A DNA stretch of 64,000 nt. Origin: Paludibacteraceae bacterium (GTDB lineage: Bacteria > Bacteroidota > Bacteroidia > Bacteroidales > Paludibacteraceae). Under the pieces are notes generated by a model. That model saw nothing but the letters and a program-made list of their open reading frames with translations, was not told the DNA's origin and did not search any database. Position numbers and translations under genes: made by a program. The stretch covers positions 310,001-374,000 of the forward strand of contig JAFYQJ010000005.1 in the NCBI GenBank assembly GCA_017547145.1, in the 5' to 3' direction. Of this stretch, positions 1-8,563 are shown in pieces (positions within the stretch are counted from its first letter, which is position 1; every line of letters begins with the position of its first letter).

Positions 1-1368
1 GAAGCGAAGTACAGAAGGCTCATCTTCCCAACGCAAACCACCAATAAGATTTCTATTATCATAAACCCATTTTACGCGATCAGCACAGTATTTAATTTGC
101 GACAAAGTAAACACGCGACGAGGAACTGCCAAACGAACTAATTCCAATTCAGCATAATGCTCTGTCCCATCTGGATTACGTTGTTCTGAAAGTGTTCCAC
201 GCTCCATTCCACGAACACCACTTGCAATATAAAACGCTGTTGCTAATGCTGCTGCAGGATACTGACTATGAGGAACATGAGGAAGAATTTCTCCCGCATT
301 AACATGAGCTCCAAGTCCACCTGCAGGTTTTATCATAGGCACTCCATATTTATCCAACTCATCAACTAAATATTGAATAAATTTTGGACCTTGCGAAATA
401 ATTTCCATATCTAATGTTTCTCGCAACCCTACTGCCATAGCTTCCATCGAACGAACTTCCATACCTCCGTAAGTCAAGAATCCTTCGTAAAGAGGAATGT
501 ATTCTTTCATTTTCAAAATATAACTTTCGTTATTCGAAATAATGGCACCACCACGAGCAAAACCTAATTTACGTGCAGAGAAATAAATAATATCCATTGT
601 AGCACCTAACTTATGCATAATATCCTTAATGCTCATATCCTTACACATTTCTTCACGCGTTTTCATGAAGTAAAGGTTGTCTTGCAAAAGTGATGCATCC
701 AAAATACTCAAAATACCATTTTCTTTACAAATTTTTGCTACTTCAAGCATATTTTGCAAACTAACAGGTTGACCACCAATCAAGTTTGTACCTGCTTCGA
801 TACGTACAAAAGCAACATTTTTTGCTCCCAAATCTTTGATCGTTTGCTTCAAACGAGGAATATCAAAATTACCTTTAAATGGTTCATCATTTTGAGGCTC
901 TAAACCTTTTTTACCAACCAACTCAATCACACTTCCACCAACACGAGTAATATGTGCTTTAGTTGTAGTAAAGTGGAAATTCATCAATGTAAATTGTCCT
1001 GGCTTAACAAATGTTTCTGCCAAAATATTTTCACATGCACGACCTTGGTGAGCTGGCAAAAAGTATTTTGTACCAAAAACCTCCTCAATTGCCGAAATCA
1101 AACGATTGCAAGTTTCAGAACCTGCATAGGAGTCATCAGCTATTGACATTGCGGCTACTTGATTATCACTCATAGCATTCACACCTGAGTCGGTAATCAT
1201 ATCCATAAACACATCTTTATTTTGAAGCAAAAAAGTATTATTTCCTGCTTCTTTCATTTTTTGCAAGCGTTCTTCTACTGGAAGTAAAAACAACTTTTGC
1301 ACCACTCGCACTTTATGCATTTCCAAAGGGACTTGCTCCTCTGGTCTATAAAAATTTACTATTGACAT
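1..1368 (-). CDS. Tryptophanase / tyrosine phenol-lyase family enzyme (3' end beyond window)
   Basis: PLP-dependent beta-eliminating lyase of the TnaA/Tpl family, which cleaves tryptophan to indole or tyrosine to phenol, plus pyruvate and ammonia. 456 codons are visible from ATG at 1368. The last residues seen, EPSVLRF, match the EPKVLRHF stretch near the TnaA C-terminus, so only about 10-15 residues are missing. Family landmarks are NTFLLQNKDVFMDMITDSG near the N-terminus, DDSYAGSE, PAHQGR (TnaA has PTHQGR), and a PLP-lysine region reading SARKLGFARGG. The presumed Schiff-base lysine is kept, but the preceding lysine and following Asp of TnaA/Tpl (SAKKD, SGKKD) are Arg and Leu. Tpl versus TnaA cannot be settled here, and a divergent substrate is possible. 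It stands alone, downstream of a terminator. Confidence 0.85.
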   Translation of the reverse strand, partial: MSIVNFYRPEEQVPLEMHKVRVVQKLFLLPVEERLQKMKEAGNNTFLLQNKDVFMDMITDSGVNAMSDNQVAAMSIADDSYAGSETCNRLISAIEEVFGTKYFLPAHQGRACENILAETFVKPGQFTLMNFHFTTTKAHITRVGGSVIELVGKKGLEPQNDEPFKGNFDIPRLKQTIKDLGAKNVAFVRIEAGTNLIGGQPVSLQNMLEVAKICKENGILSILDASLLQDNLYFMKTREEMCKDMSIKDIMHKLGATMDIIYFSARKLGFARGGAIISNNESYILKMKEYIPLYEGFLTYGGMEVRSMEAMAVGLRETLDMEIISQGPKFIQYLVDELDKYGVPMIKPAGGLGAHVNAGEILPHVPHSQYPAAALATAFYIASGVRGMERGTLSEQRNPDGTEHYAELELVRLAVPRRVFTLSQIKYCADRVKWVYDNRNLIGGLRWEDEPSVLRF

Positions 1369-1398
1369 AAAATTTCCTGTTTTTCAAAAATTAAGTTG

Positions 1399-1406
1399 CG
1401 AAGATA
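1399..1406 (-). promoter_or_regulatory. Candidate -7 element for the beta-eliminating lyase gene
   Basis: Minus strand reads TATCTTCG, one base from the Bacteroidota TAnnTTTG consensus, about 30 nt upstream of the ATG at 1368. No clear -33 TTTG is seen. Confidence 0.35.
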
Positions 1407-1433
1407 ATTATTTTATTCTCACCCATAACAAAA

Positions 1434-1457
1434 AAAAATGGCTCTAGAGCCATTTTT
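1434..1457 (-). terminator. Rho-independent terminator after the GEVED gene
   Basis: A perfect 24-nt palindrome (AAAAATGGCTCT and its complement) followed on the minus strand by a T-run. It lies 8 nt past the stop of the GEVED protein and before the lyase gene, so it closes the fucosidase-GEVED unit. Confidence 0.85.
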
Positions 1458-1464
1458 ACTTTTT

Positions 1465-4400
1465 CTAGTATTTACATATTGTAAAATAATCTACCTCATT
1501 ATCATTCTGTACTCGCAACAAATAAACACCTTTTTGTAGGTCATTTACGTTTATTATAGTTTGCTGATCTGAAACAGTAATTGTCTTCACAACAATTCCA
1601 TTTAATGTTAATAATTCAATTTTATCATTAACATTCGATTCTACAAACAAACTAGAACGAACGGGATTTGGATAAATACGTATAACATTGTCTGTTGTAA
1701 TCATTTCATTTTCTACAGTAGGATCTATTATTCGCAATCCAAAAGTATGCACCGAACCTTTATGACGTGCTCCACACGGATCAAAATTATTTACAGAATT
1801 ATGCTGCATTGCTTCTTCTGAAATAATTCTTATAGCAGAAAAACCTGCATAAGCAGACATTGGTACTTGAATCTGATAAGTTTCATTAGAATAACGATAT
1901 CCACTTTGACCTCTACCATCAGCACCTCCATAAATATCATATTTCTCACTCGATGTTGAAAATTCCCCATCGCGGTTCCAGTCAATATAGATAACAACAT
2001 TACCCCATTGTGTAGCAGAAGAGTTAGATGAATAATTAAATGTTAACATATCCCCGTTTTGCACTTCAACTATCTTCGAAGTCTGATAATTATTCAAAGA
2101 TGCAGACGATGTTACTGAAACCGTGTTTATTGGTGATGTTATTGTTATTGAATTTAAATAAAAGGTAAATGTTTCGTAGGCCGCAACTCCCGTACAATAA
2201 GTAGGATTTTCACTTGTAAAGTGAGCTACTAAATCATACGACTTATTTACTGTAAATGTATAAACTGCCGAAGTAGAAACAATTTCACCTGTACGAGTTT
2301 TCCATGCGGCAAATTCATAGCCACTTGCTGGAATTGCCTCAATAGTAACTCTTTCGTTTTCATCTGCTTCATAAACTTTCTCTGTTGTTCCGTGAATCAC
2401 AACAGACCCTTTATTCTCATCGCAAGAAACTTTTACTTGGGTAAACGAAGAAATTGGCAATGGAGAAACATTCAATCTAAAAGTAAATAACGTACCTCTT
2501 TTTCTTGCTTGACAAGGTCCTCCACCCAATGAATTATGGGCAGGAGCTTCTCCCGAACACAATCTTATACCACAAGTTCCCACTCGCACATCATTTGGGA
2601 CAATAATTTTAATTTCCTTATTTACTATTTGTACCAATGGATTGTTAAATAAAGTATAAGCTTCGCTTGAAGTATCCCATGTTCCATCCATATTCCAATC
2701 TATATATGCAATCGCTTGAGACCACTTGGTATGCTCTCCACCCGAAACATAAAATTTCAAGGTATCTCCTGCACAAACTTCAGCAATACAAGTGGAGGAT
2801 AAATCAGTAATAGAAGTAGCACCTTTTGAAAATGTAAAAGCTTGCTCACCATTTACCGAAACAGACCCAGCATTTATACCATAATGGTCGCCATCTCCAT
2901 TATTTGGAGCTGTTCCTTCGCAATACGTAGGGAATTTAGCTTCCATCGCCATTGTAAGTTCCAAATCTTCAATCAAAGAGGTTACAGGCAACGGATTGTT
3001 CGATGTCATTGTTGCTCCATAAGGAATACCATCTTTTACCCATTGCACAAAAGCATAACCTGTTGCAGGAATTGCTGTTATAGACACATTCGTCCCTGCA
3101 GCATATTTGCCATCATTATCAGGTTGTGGCGATAGTGTAAATGTTGCAGCACCTTCGATGCTTGGAACTGCCGACAATGAAAATCGCTCACTATCATTTG
3201 GTGCTACATTCACTTGAAAATCATAAGTTGTACCATCAGCCACATTACTACAAGGATCAACTACAGAATCTCCTCCTACAATTCGCAAACGAACATTTGT
3301 AGTTCCTTTTTTTGCACTAGTAGGAACATTTATTGTAAAACTTTTGTTATTTACTCCTTGTTCATTTGTAATAAATTCGTCATCAGAAAAAACATGATTT
3401 CTATCCCAATCTACCCAAATAAACATTCGAGAAGAAGCAAACGACATCGACGAAGTTGCTTTTTCAAAATTCATTGTGAATGTACTACCTCTCTTAACAT
3501 TTACTCCTCCTAAAACAGATTTGGCAACATATCCATCACTTACTGCCTCGTCGGTAAGCGAAATCTCATTCCCTATATAATAAAGTTGTGATTGCCCTAA
3601 AGGCGTAATAGATGCTCTTCCTAAAAAATAATTTGAAGTTGTAGCAAGAGGTTTACAGTAAGGTGTTTCTGCAAATTTTGCTACTAACGTAACATCAGTT
3701 TTTACAGAAAGGGAAAATGTAGCATTCGTACTCATCGGTATATTAGATTCTTTTATATACCAACCAACAAAAGTATGCCCAGAAGACGGATTTGCCAACA
3801 TCGTTATTTTTGTTCCATTAAACACCTTCAACTGCGTTCCTTCGTATCCTTTAAAACCAATTGTACCCCAACCACTTTGAGACGATAGCCCTTCTATTTT
3901 TATTGTAGGTCGGTCTGCTTTTTTATGAATGCTCATAGGGATATCAAAAACAACACCATCTTGTATATTTTCACAACTAGAATGGTTGTTTCCTGCAATA
4001 GAAGCGTCACTTGCATCTGTAAGTTTCAAACGTACACAACTCGCACCCAACAAAGCTTCACTTGGTATAGCAATTTGCATATTATAAAGTACAGAATCAG
4101 CACTCGTATGACCCACAATACGACCTAAATACTCATTCGTAGAAACAAATTCTTTATCATTATTAAAATCAGCATAAACATCTGCTACCCAAGGAGAGTT
4201 ATTTGACGATTTTGATTTTTGACTAAATCCTAAAGTAAACGTTTCTCCCCTTTCGGCAACAATACATGAAGTAGATATTTTGTTAGTAATTTTATCGGCT
4301 ACATCAGTCATTTTTAATTGCATATTAAACAATGCATTTTGCGATTGAATATAAGAAATATAACGATCACTACTCAAAGTCCCCTTTACCGAACAATAAC

Positions 4401-4995
4401 TAGAAGCTGTACGAGGTTCATCCGAATCGTTAAGAACTATCTCATCAATATAAATATCAATATCGCCTGACAAACGACCTACAGCAGTTTGACAATCAGG
4501 ATAAATACGTATTCTATCTATAACATAACCATTCCCTTTTATAGAGAAAATAGCATCGCTCCAAGCATTTGCACGCACTTCAGAACGAGACAATTCTATA
4601 ATTTGTAGCACATTATTATTTTTATCAATAGCCGCCATTACTAGTGGACTCAATGTTGGCTTATATACTAAAACATGCAAATATTGTTTTGTAGTTGTTG
4701 CCTGAAACGTATTTTCAAGTTTTATTTCAACACCATTTCTATCTCCCGCATAATAAGGACGAACATAATGCAACACCTTTTCGGTTTCGTTCATTTCATT
4801 GATATACGGATTATCAATGACTTCAACTGTTGTATTTACACATTTGCTTTGATTGAAAGGAGAATTTTCCCATTCATCGACAAATTTTGTTCCACTCGTT
4901 AAGCCACCCTCGAACGAAGACAATATAGTTTCTGCTTTTAACAAATAAGGAACAAACAAAAGCAATATAACATATAAATATTTCAAATTTTTCAT
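1465..4995 (-). CDS. Secreted multi-domain GEVED-repeat protein with T9SS C-terminal sorting domain
   Basis: About 1,176 aa. The ATG at 4995 (MKNLKYLYV, a signal peptide) is preferred over an upstream TTG at 5016. Four GEVED-type modules are visible at roughly residues 195-360, 450-635, 745-900 and 980-1105. Each opens with YC and contains a calcium-loop-like core (VDWDRNHVFSDDE, IDWNMDGTWD, IDWNRDGEFS; the first module is degenerate, ADFNNDKEF). Between them are about 65-aa InlB-like repeats ending in motifs such as FVGWY, FVQWV, FAAWK and LVAHF. The last 70 residues are a type A T9SS sorting domain (IRIYPNPV ... KGVYLLRV). It is therefore predicted to be exported through the outer membrane and attached or released at the surface. 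It follows the fucosidase by 17 nt, suggesting co-transcription and a role in glycan binding or adhesion; the ligand is unknown. Confidence 0.88.
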   Translation of the reverse strand: MKNLKYLYVILLLFVPYLLKAETILSSFEGGLTSGTKFVDEWENSPFNQSKCVNTTVEVIDNPYINEMNETEKVLHYVRPYYAGDRNGVEIKLENTFQATTTKQYLHVLVYKPTLSPLVMAAIDKNNNVLQIIELSRSEVRANAWSDAIFSIKGNGYVIDRIRIYPDCQTAVGRLSGDIDIYIDEIVLNDSDEPRTASSYCSVKGTLSSDRYISYIQSQNALFNMQLKMTDVADKITNKISTSCIVAERGETFTLGFSQKSKSSNNSPWVADVYADFNNDKEFVSTNEYLGRIVGHTSADSVLYNMQIAIPSEALLGASCVRLKLTDASDASIAGNNHSSCENIQDGVVFDIPMSIHKKADRPTIKIEGLSSQSGWGTIGFKGYEGTQLKVFNGTKITMLANPSSGHTFVGWYIKESNIPMSTNATFSLSVKTDVTLVAKFAETPYCKPLATTSNYFLGRASITPLGQSQLYYIGNEISLTDEAVSDGYVAKSVLGGVNVKRGSTFTMNFEKATSSMSFASSRMFIWVDWDRNHVFSDDEFITNEQGVNNKSFTINVPTSAKKGTTNVRLRIVGGDSVVDPCSNVADGTTYDFQVNVAPNDSERFSLSAVPSIEGAATFTLSPQPDNDGKYAAGTNVSITAIPATGYAFVQWVKDGIPYGATMTSNNPLPVTSLIEDLELTMAMEAKFPTYCEGTAPNNGDGDHYGINAGSVSVNGEQAFTFSKGATSITDLSSTCIAEVCAGDTLKFYVSGGEHTKWSQAIAYIDWNMDGTWDTSSEAYTLFNNPLVQIVNKEIKIIVPNDVRVGTCGIRLCSGEAPAHNSLGGGPCQARKRGTLFTFRLNVSPLPISSFTQVKVSCDENKGSVVIHGTTEKVYEADENERVTIEAIPASGYEFAAWKTRTGEIVSTSAVYTFTVNKSYDLVAHFTSENPTYCTGVAAYETFTFYLNSITITSPINTVSVTSSASLNNYQTSKIVEVQNGDMLTFNYSSNSSATQWGNVVIYIDWNRDGEFSTSSEKYDIYGGADGRGQSGYRYSNETYQIQVPMSAYAGFSAIRIISEEAMQHNSVNNFDPCGARHKGSVHTFGLRIIDPTVENEMITTDNVIRIYPNPVRSSLFVESNVNDKIELLTLNGIVVKTITVSDQQTIINVNDLQKGVYLLRVQNDNEVDYFTICKY

Positions 4996-5012
4996 CTTGC
5001 TACTTTTTAAAA

Positions 5013-6506
5013 TCAATAAATAGAAATACGATTAATCAAAGGACAAACTTTACTATCAGTAATCACGACCTTAACCTTGCTTGTTTGAGTAGGAGAAGTG
5101 AGTTGAACAATACGCTTATGACCTATTGTTGTTGTTGCAGTAGTAGTAGATTGTTTCACCCAAGTAGAACCATTCCATGTATATATTTCAAACCCTTTTA
5201 CTCGTTGACCCTTACGAATATATTCACCTAAACGAATATACTTAACAGTTCTTGAACTTCCTAAATCAAGTTCTATTGAGCCACTAGTTTCACCATCTTC
5301 CAAAGCCCAATATGTATCATCGCTATTGTCATTGACATTTCTTGCAGCAAATTTTCCTGCTACCGAACTACTTCTCTCCGCCGATGCTGATGCTGTAGCA
5401 TTTAAAGCTAAATCCGTTCCAAAAGCCTCATCCAACAATGTTTTAAATCCTCTAAGATTTGTTACTGTAGCATTTGACAAAACGCCAGCTTTGTTTGGAG
5501 GAAAATTGAGAATAAGATTAGAATTTCGTCCAACCGACGTCATATAAATATTAAACAATTGTTGTGCTGTTTTTATTTGACCAGTATTGTCGGCTGTTGT
5601 ATTCCAAAACCATCCATTACCATTCTTCGCATCACACTCAGTAGGCAACCAACGCCAACCATCTTCTTCACCCTCTTCATTTCCACTTCCATCATCGTTA
5701 GCTCCATTGTCATACGTACACCAAGAAGTTTCTCCTGCCCAACCTTCTTCATTACCTACCCAATGACAATCTTGATCCCAACCCCAAATAGCACAATTGG
5801 GTTGTAATTCACGAATCATTTTAAATGTATTTGGGAAGTCATAGTATGTTTCAGCATCAATACTTCGTGATTCATTGGCTCCTCCATAGTAGCCACTTCC
5901 GCCATTTGCTCCATCGAACCACATTTCAAAAATTTCTCCATAATTTGTACAAATCTCACGAATTTGCTCACGGAAAACTTCTACATAACCTGCACGACCA
6001 TATTCAGCATGATTTCTATCCCATGGAGAGATATATGCACCAAATTTCAATCCTTGGCGACGACATTCTGCCGACAACAATGCTGGAATATCCACATTAC
6101 CATACGTTGTAGTATTGTTTTTTGTACTATGTGCTGTTGTATTTGTAAACCATGTACAAAAACCATCATGATGTTTACAGGTAAGAATAATACCTTTCAT
6201 CCCGGCATTTTTAATCTCGGTTACCCATTGTTCTACATTGATAGCCGCTGTAGGATTAAAAGAATTTATACTTTCATTACCATTACCCCATTCAAGATTA
6301 GTAAACGTATTTATCCCAAAATGCATAAACGCATAGAATTCCATTTCATGCCAAGCCATTTGGCGTTCAGTTGGAACTGGGAAAACTGGTTGTGGCTCAT
6401 TTTCCGAAGAAGACATGTCACAAAACGAAGATGTCTGCCCCAAAACTATTGGAAAAACCAACAGCATACAGACAATCAAAACAAAGAGTTTCTTGCTTAT
6501 TTTCAT
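5013..6506 (-). CDS. Alpha-L-fucosidase, GH29, with C-terminal F5/8C (CBM32-like) domain
   Basis: Secreted glycoside hydrolase removing L-fucose from host or plant glycans. The start is ATG at 6506, giving MKISKKLFVLIVCMLL, a signal peptide; the longer frame to 6563 runs through A/T-rich leader. The catalytic domain spans about residues 35-370: MHFGINTF near the N-terminus, KHHDGFCTW, the nucleophile region EMWFDGANGG (Asp of WFDG), and the WGWDQD segment. Residues about 375-497 form a discoidin-like jelly roll (ALNATASASAE, DTYWALEDG, SIELDLG, VKGFEIYTW). Unlike its neighbour it lacks a T9SS C-terminal domain, so it is probably periplasmic or exported another way. It is first in a two-gene unit with the GEVED protein. 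Confidence 0.92.
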   Translation of the reverse strand: MKISKKLFVLIVCMLLVFPIVLGQTSSFCDMSSSENEPQPVFPVPTERQMAWHEMEFYAFMHFGINTFTNLEWGNGNESINSFNPTAAINVEQWVTEIKNAGMKGIILTCKHHDGFCTWFTNTTAHSTKNNTTTYGNVDIPALLSAECRRQGLKFGAYISPWDRNHAEYGRAGYVEVFREQIREICTNYGEIFEMWFDGANGGSGYYGGANESRSIDAETYYDFPNTFKMIRELQPNCAIWGWDQDCHWVGNEEGWAGETSWCTYDNGANDDGSGNEEGEEDGWRWLPTECDAKNGNGWFWNTTADNTGQIKTAQQLFNIYMTSVGRNSNLILNFPPNKAGVLSNATVTNLRGFKTLLDEAFGTDLALNATASASAERSSSVAGKFAARNVNDNSDDTYWALEDGETSGSIELDLGSSRTVKYIRLGEYIRKGQRVKGFEIYTWNGSTWVKQSTTTATTTIGHKRIVQLTSPTQTSKVKVVITDSKVCPLINRISIY

Positions 6507-6578
6507 AGCTTTATAACAATTATATTTTTGCAAAGCAAAAAAAAAAAACACAAAAGCAAACAAAAATCAAAAAAAACA

Positions 6579-6586
6579 TATTTTTG
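6579..6586 (+). promoter_or_regulatory. -7 element for tRNA-Gly
   Basis: TATTTTTG matches TAnnTTTG and lies 13 nt before the first base of the tRNA. Confidence 0.5.
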
Positions 6587-6599
6587 CAATGCATTTATT

Positions 6600-6672
6600 G
6601 CGGTAGTAGCTCAGTTGGTAGAGCATCAGCTTCCCAAGCTGAGGGTCACGAGTTCGAACCTCGCCTACCGCT
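6600..6672 (+). tRNA. tRNA-Gly (anticodon CCC)
   Basis: Complete cloverleaf: acceptor GCGGTAG pairs with CTACCGC, D stem GCTC/GAGC, anticodon stem TCAGC/GCTGA with loop TTCCCAA (CCC at 6633-6635), T arm with TTCGAAC, and discriminator T as usual for glycine tRNAs. No CCA is encoded. The T stem has one outer A-C mismatch. Confidence 0.95.
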
Positions 6673-6701
6673 CAAAAAAAAGATATATAAACTAAATCAC
6701 T

Positions 6702-6781
6702 GTCTGCTCTTTAATGATTGAATATTAAAGGAAATTGCATCCGCCCTCTATTCAAGAGTTTTTCTTTTAATCATTACAGAC
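6702..6781. repeat. Inverted repeat / hairpin between tRNA-Gly and the transporter
   Basis: GTCTG-(CTCTT bulge)-TAATGATT pairs with AATCATTACAGAC at 6769-6781, giving 13 paired bases. The hairpin lies upstream of the transporter -7 element and so is not part of that mRNA. It may be the 3' end of the tRNA transcript, a small RNA or a protein-binding site. Confidence 0.35.
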
Positions 6782-6839
6782 AACAAAAACCTCTTCCCTT
6801 ATTTTAAAAGATTTTTTACGGATATTGATACTTATATTG

Positions 6840-6847
6840 TACCTTTG
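6840..6847 (+). promoter_or_regulatory. -7 element for the AspT-like gene
   Basis: TACCTTTG matches TAnnTTTG. It contains the TTG at 6845 that opens the longer reading frame, which argues that translation starts at the ATG at 6869 instead. Confidence 0.6.
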
Positions 6848-6868
6848 CACCCGAAAAAATTTTTGTTT

Positions 6869-8542
6869 ATGGAATGGTTTATTGACTTACTTACTAAAGA
6901 ATCTATTGCACACACAATTCTATTGTATTCGTTTGTTATTTCTTTAGGTGTTTTATTAGGAAAAATAAAGATTGGAAGCGTATCGCTTGGCGTTACCTTT
7001 GTATTGTTTGTTGGCATTGCTGTTGGTCATTTTGGATTTACAGTAGAGGCAGAAACATTACATTTTATAAAAGAATTCGGATTGATTCTTTTCATATTTT
7101 CTATTGGGCTACAAGTTGGTCCGGGTTTTTTCTCTTCGTTCAAAAAAGATGGTTCACTACTTAATCTTCTTGCTTTCGGCATTGTACTTTTAGGCATCAT
7201 CACTGCCTTGAGCATTTATTACATTGCTGCAGGAAGAATAGAAATGCCAATGATAGTTGGCATACTTTCGGGTGCCGTAACAAACACTCCGGGGCTTGGA
7301 GCTGCTCAAGAAGCTTTACGCCAACTCTGCGAAGCACGCCAACAAGTAGACGTTCCTGAAATTGCATTAGGCTATGCCGTAGCCTATCCGTTGGGTGTAG
7401 TAGGCACTATTTTAGCAATTCTACTTATAAGAGCTATTTTTAAAATAAAACTTGACAAAGAAAACGAAGTTGCTTCGCTCAACGAAAAAGGGAAAGACAA
7501 ACCTCAACGTTTGTCTGTAAAAATCACAAATCAATCTATTTGTGGAAAAACACTTCTTGAATGTAAAGAAATTATCGGACGTAAATTCGTTATTTCGCGA
7601 CTAATGCACGAAGGAAGAACTATTATACCAGCAGGCAACACCGTCTTTTCGAAAGATGATATAATATTAGCTATTTGTACAGAGCAAGATATTGATGCTA
7701 TTGTTGCATTTTTCGGTGAAAAAACCGAAATGGAATGGGAAACACAAAATACACAGTTGGCTTCGCGTCGTATCGTTATTACACAAAACAACATCAACGG
7801 GAAAACTATTGGCGACCTACAACTTCGCACGCTATATGGTATCAACATCACACGTGTCAATCGTTCGGGTATCGACTTGCTTGGTCGTCCTGACCTTGTG
7901 TTGCAAGTTGGCGACCGCGTAATGGTGGTTGGCGAACTTGACGCCATAAAGAAAGTAGAGCCACTTCTTGGAAATACGCTTAAACGCCTAAACGAACCAC
8001 ATATCATTACTATATTTTTTGGAATTCTTGTAGGTATTTTGGTAGGTTGCATTCCTTTCTACTTCCCCGGGATGCCTATGCCTGCAAAACTTGGTTTGGC
8101 GGGTGGGCCGCTCATCATCGCTATTTTGCTTGGGCGATTTGGCTACAAAATAAAACTCATTACTTACACCACACAAAGTGCCAACCTTATGTTACGCGAA
8201 ATAGGTATTTGCCTATTCCTTGCAAGCGTGGGTATATCTTCGGGTGGAAAGTTTATGGAAACAGTATTTTCCGGCGACGGACTGCTTTGGATAGGATGCG
8301 GATTTTTAATTACGTTTATTCCCGTATTTGTTATTGGATTAATCGGGCGATTGTGTTTTAAACTCAACTACTTTACGCTGATAGGTATGATAGCAGGCAG
8401 TACGACAAATCCTCCTGCATTGGCTTATTCAAGCTCTATAGCTACGAACGACCAACCCGCAGTGGCATACTCTACCGTCTATCCGCTTACGATGTTTTTA
8501 CGCATTATTTCAGCACAGATATTGATTTTAGCATTAGCATAA
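6869..8542 (+). CDS. AspT/YidE-YbjL family transporter (aspartate:alanine exchanger-like) with RCK_C domains
   Basis: About 557 aa from ATG 6869. It has the family's two-fold architecture: an N-terminal block of about five membrane helices (GVLLGKIKIGSVSLGVT, GLQVGPGFF, GAVTNTPGLGAA), two soluble RCK_C/TrkA-C-like domains at about residues 205-375, and a second homologous membrane block (LAGGPLIIAILLGRFG, ASVGISSGGKF, AGSTTNPPALAY). The paired TNTPGLGAA and TTNPPALAY motifs are the repeat hallmark of AspT-type carriers. Most relatives are uncharacterised, so the substrate is uncertain; dicarboxylate or amino acid exchange is inferred from AspT. The RCK_C domains suggest ligand gating. Monocistronic, between its own promoter and a bidirectional terminator. 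Confidence 0.85.
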   Translation: MEWFIDLLTKESIAHTILLYSFVISLGVLLGKIKIGSVSLGVTFVLFVGIAVGHFGFTVEAETLHFIKEFGLILFIFSIGLQVGPGFFSSFKKDGSLLNLLAFGIVLLGIITALSIYYIAAGRIEMPMIVGILSGAVTNTPGLGAAQEALRQLCEARQQVDVPEIALGYAVAYPLGVVGTILAILLIRAIFKIKLDKENEVASLNEKGKDKPQRLSVKITNQSICGKTLLECKEIIGRKFVISRLMHEGRTIIPAGNTVFSKDDIILAICTEQDIDAIVAFFGEKTEMEWETQNTQLASRRIVITQNNINGKTIGDLQLRTLYGINITRVNRSGIDLLGRPDLVLQVGDRVMVVGELDAIKKVEPLLGNTLKRLNEPHIITIFFGILVGILVGCIPFYFPGMPMPAKLGLAGGPLIIAILLGRFGYKIKLITYTTQSANLMLREIGICLFLASVGISSGGKFMETVFSGDGLLWIGCGFLITFIPVFVIGLIGRLCFKLNYFTLIGMIAGSTTNPPALAYSSSIATNDQPAVAYSTVYPLTMFLRIISAQILILALA

Positions 8543-8562
8543 AAGGGGGTTAATCCCCTTTT
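8541..8562. terminator. Bidirectional terminator between the AspT-like gene and the peptide cassette
   Basis: AAAAGGGG (8541-8548), a six-base loop, then CCCCTTTT (8555-8562). Convergent genes end on both sides (8542 and 8564), so one symmetrical hairpin serves both. Confidence 0.85.
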
Positions 8563-8563
8563 A

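Noticed and set aside
5013-5016. 4-bp overlap between fucosidase and GEVED genes
   Set aside because: The overlapping start is a TTG; the ATG at 4995 begins a proper signal peptide, leaving a 17-nt gap.
5964-6695. 243-codon plus-strand ORF running from inside the fucosidase into the tRNA
   Set aside because: It is antisense to GH29 and reads through tRNA-Gly; composition is that of a shadow frame.
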